Shown one piece after another: positions 5,061 to 5,640 of a DNA stretch of 5,640 bases. The notes beneath the pieces are model-generated. The model was not told where the DNA came from, searched no databases, and was given only the letters and a program-made list of their open reading frames with translations. Both the position numbers and the translations under genes were made by a program. Where the stretch lies: the NCBI GenBank assembly GCA_025455205.1, contig JALOMZ010000156.1, positions 1-5,640 of the forward strand, in the 5' to 3' direction. This stretch comes from Chitinophagaceae bacterium. GTDB taxonomy: Bacteria; Bacteroidota; Bacteroidia; Chitinophagales; Chitinophagaceae. Position 1 is the stretch's first letter. Each line of letters begins with the position of its first letter.

Positions 5061-5640
5061 AGGTGGATGAAATGGCCAGGAAGGCGGCGCCATACAAGCC
5101 GGCTTTGTTACCGAGGGCAGATGAATCCAGCACCAGGTGCTGCATGCCCATGGGCTGGCCCCAGCGTTCGGCTGCCTGCCTGATATCAGGAATTAAGACT
5201 GTGGCCGGCCCAAAGAGGCCACCGCCCAGGATGATCTTTTGCGGGTTCAACAGGCTCACCAGGTTGGCTACCGCCATGCCCCACAAGCTGATGCAATGCT
5301 GCACCACCTGAATGGCCACCCGGTCGCCAGTGTCATAGCCATGCATCACGTCTGCGGCAGAGATATCGGGTAGCTGCAGCGGGCCCTTATAGTGGGCCGA
5401 CGCTTGCGCCATTGCTTTTGCCATGCGCACCATACCGGTGCCCGATGCCAGGCTTTCGAGGCTGGCCATGCTGTTGTCCGTATGACCCATGGTGTCCGGC
5501 ACCACCATCCAGCCAATGGCACCGGCGATGTCGCGGGCCCCATGCAACACCTGTCCGCCACTCATTATGCCGGCACCTATGCCCGTGCCCACGGCCAGGT
5601 AGATGGCATCAAGGCAACCGCGGGCATTGCCCTGCCAGTA
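5047..5640 (-). CDS. ROK-family sugar kinase-like protein, 5' part outside window, zinc motif missing
   Basis: The frame is open from the right edge to a TGA at 5049-5047 and gives 197 C-terminal residues of a family of usually about 300; a GTG at 5592 is an internal Val codon of the phosphate-binding loop, not a start. Visible family features are the second phosphate-binding loop AVGTGIGAGI (16-25 of the visible part), HGARDIAGAIGW (33-44), LESLASG (61-67), ILGGGLFGPA (137-146) and LGNKAGLYGAA (176-186). ROK kinases phosphorylate hexoses such as glucose, N-acetylglucosamine or N-acetylmannosamine with ATP. Here the usual G-E-x-G-H sugar/zinc motif reads G-A-I-G-W, and the usual C-x-C-G-x-x-G-C-L-E zinc motif has no cysteines (SMASLE, 57-62). 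The catalytic Asp of the N-D motif would be upstream of the window. It overlaps the transporter gene by 14 nt and is the first visible gene of that operon. The role may be kinase with altered substrate, or a non-catalytic sensor. Confidence 0.88.
   Translation of the reverse strand, partial: YWQGNARGCLDAIYLAVGTGIGAGIMSGGQVLHGARDIAGAIGWMVVPDTMGHTDNSMASLESLASGTGMVRMAKAMAQASAHYKGPLQLPDISAADVMHGYDTGDRVAIQVVQHCISLWGMAVANLVSLLNPQKIILGGGLFGPATVLIPDIRQAAERWGQPMGMQHLVLDSSALGNKAGLYGAAFLAISSTYAPS

Noticed and set aside
5061..5093. Longer start for the MFS transporter at 5093
   Set aside because: It would add a Pro-rich stretch and a 47-nt overlap with the ROK gene; the ATG at 5060 gives a normal short basic N-terminus and 14-nt overlap.
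5590..5592. GTG at 5592 as the start of the ROK gene
   Set aside because: It is the Val of the conserved AVGTGIG loop, and the frame stays open with family-like residues to the window edge, so the gene is partial.
1..5640. tRNA, rRNA, CRISPR array, insertion sequence or phage-derived material
   Set aside because: No cloverleaf, spaced repeats, terminal inverted repeats, transposase or integrase motif was found on either strand.

Overview
All six genes that can be supported lie on the minus strand, so transcription runs from the right edge of the window to the left. Two genes are cut by the edges: a ROK-family gene on the right, which lacks its 5' part, and a molybdopterin oxidoreductase large subunit on the left, which lacks its 3' part. 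None of the five visible start codons has a convincing Shine-Dalgarno sequence. Four of them instead have an A-rich or AT-rich block 7-9 nt upstream. This, together with the gene types, suggests a moderately GC-rich member of the Bacteroidota, perhaps Chitinophagaceae-like. The phylum is inferred from translation signals and general family knowledge. No marker gene is present, and the genus cannot be read from the sequence.

Right part (5640 down to 3125): a tight three-gene run of ROK-family sugar kinase-like protein, 12-helix MFS transporter and COG4821/UPF0309-type SIS phosphosugar-binding protein. The genes overlap by 14 nt or are spaced by 4 nt, so they are very probably one transcript. 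The simplest reading is uptake of a sugar or amino sugar, phosphorylation, then isomerase- or lyase-type processing of the sugar phosphate. However, the ROK protein lacks the Glu/His pair and the cysteine zinc motif of typical ROK kinases, so its substrate or even its activity is uncertain.

Middle part: a 329-nt stretch without a gene (2796-3124) is followed by a 462-residue fusion protein (2795 down to 1407). Its N-terminal half resembles GT81 glucosyl-3-phosphoglycerate synthase (GpgS). Its C-terminal half is a SerB-like HAD phosphatase with all four HAD motifs intact. Separate GpgS and GpgP enzymes make the compatible solute glucosylglycerate in two steps, so this fusion looks like a one-polypeptide glycosyltransferase plus phosphatase. 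It is the most interesting item in the window.

Left part: a 143-nt leader (1264-1406) carries two adjacent 17-nt inverted repeats. It is followed by a two-gene operon for an isoquinoline 1-oxidoreductase-type molybdenum hydroxylase: the [2Fe-2S] small subunit (1263-805), then, 3 nt later, the Tat-exported large subunit (801 to the left edge). The complex is probably periplasmic. Nothing in the sequence ties it functionally to the sugar genes upstream, and the leader may hold its own promoter or control site.
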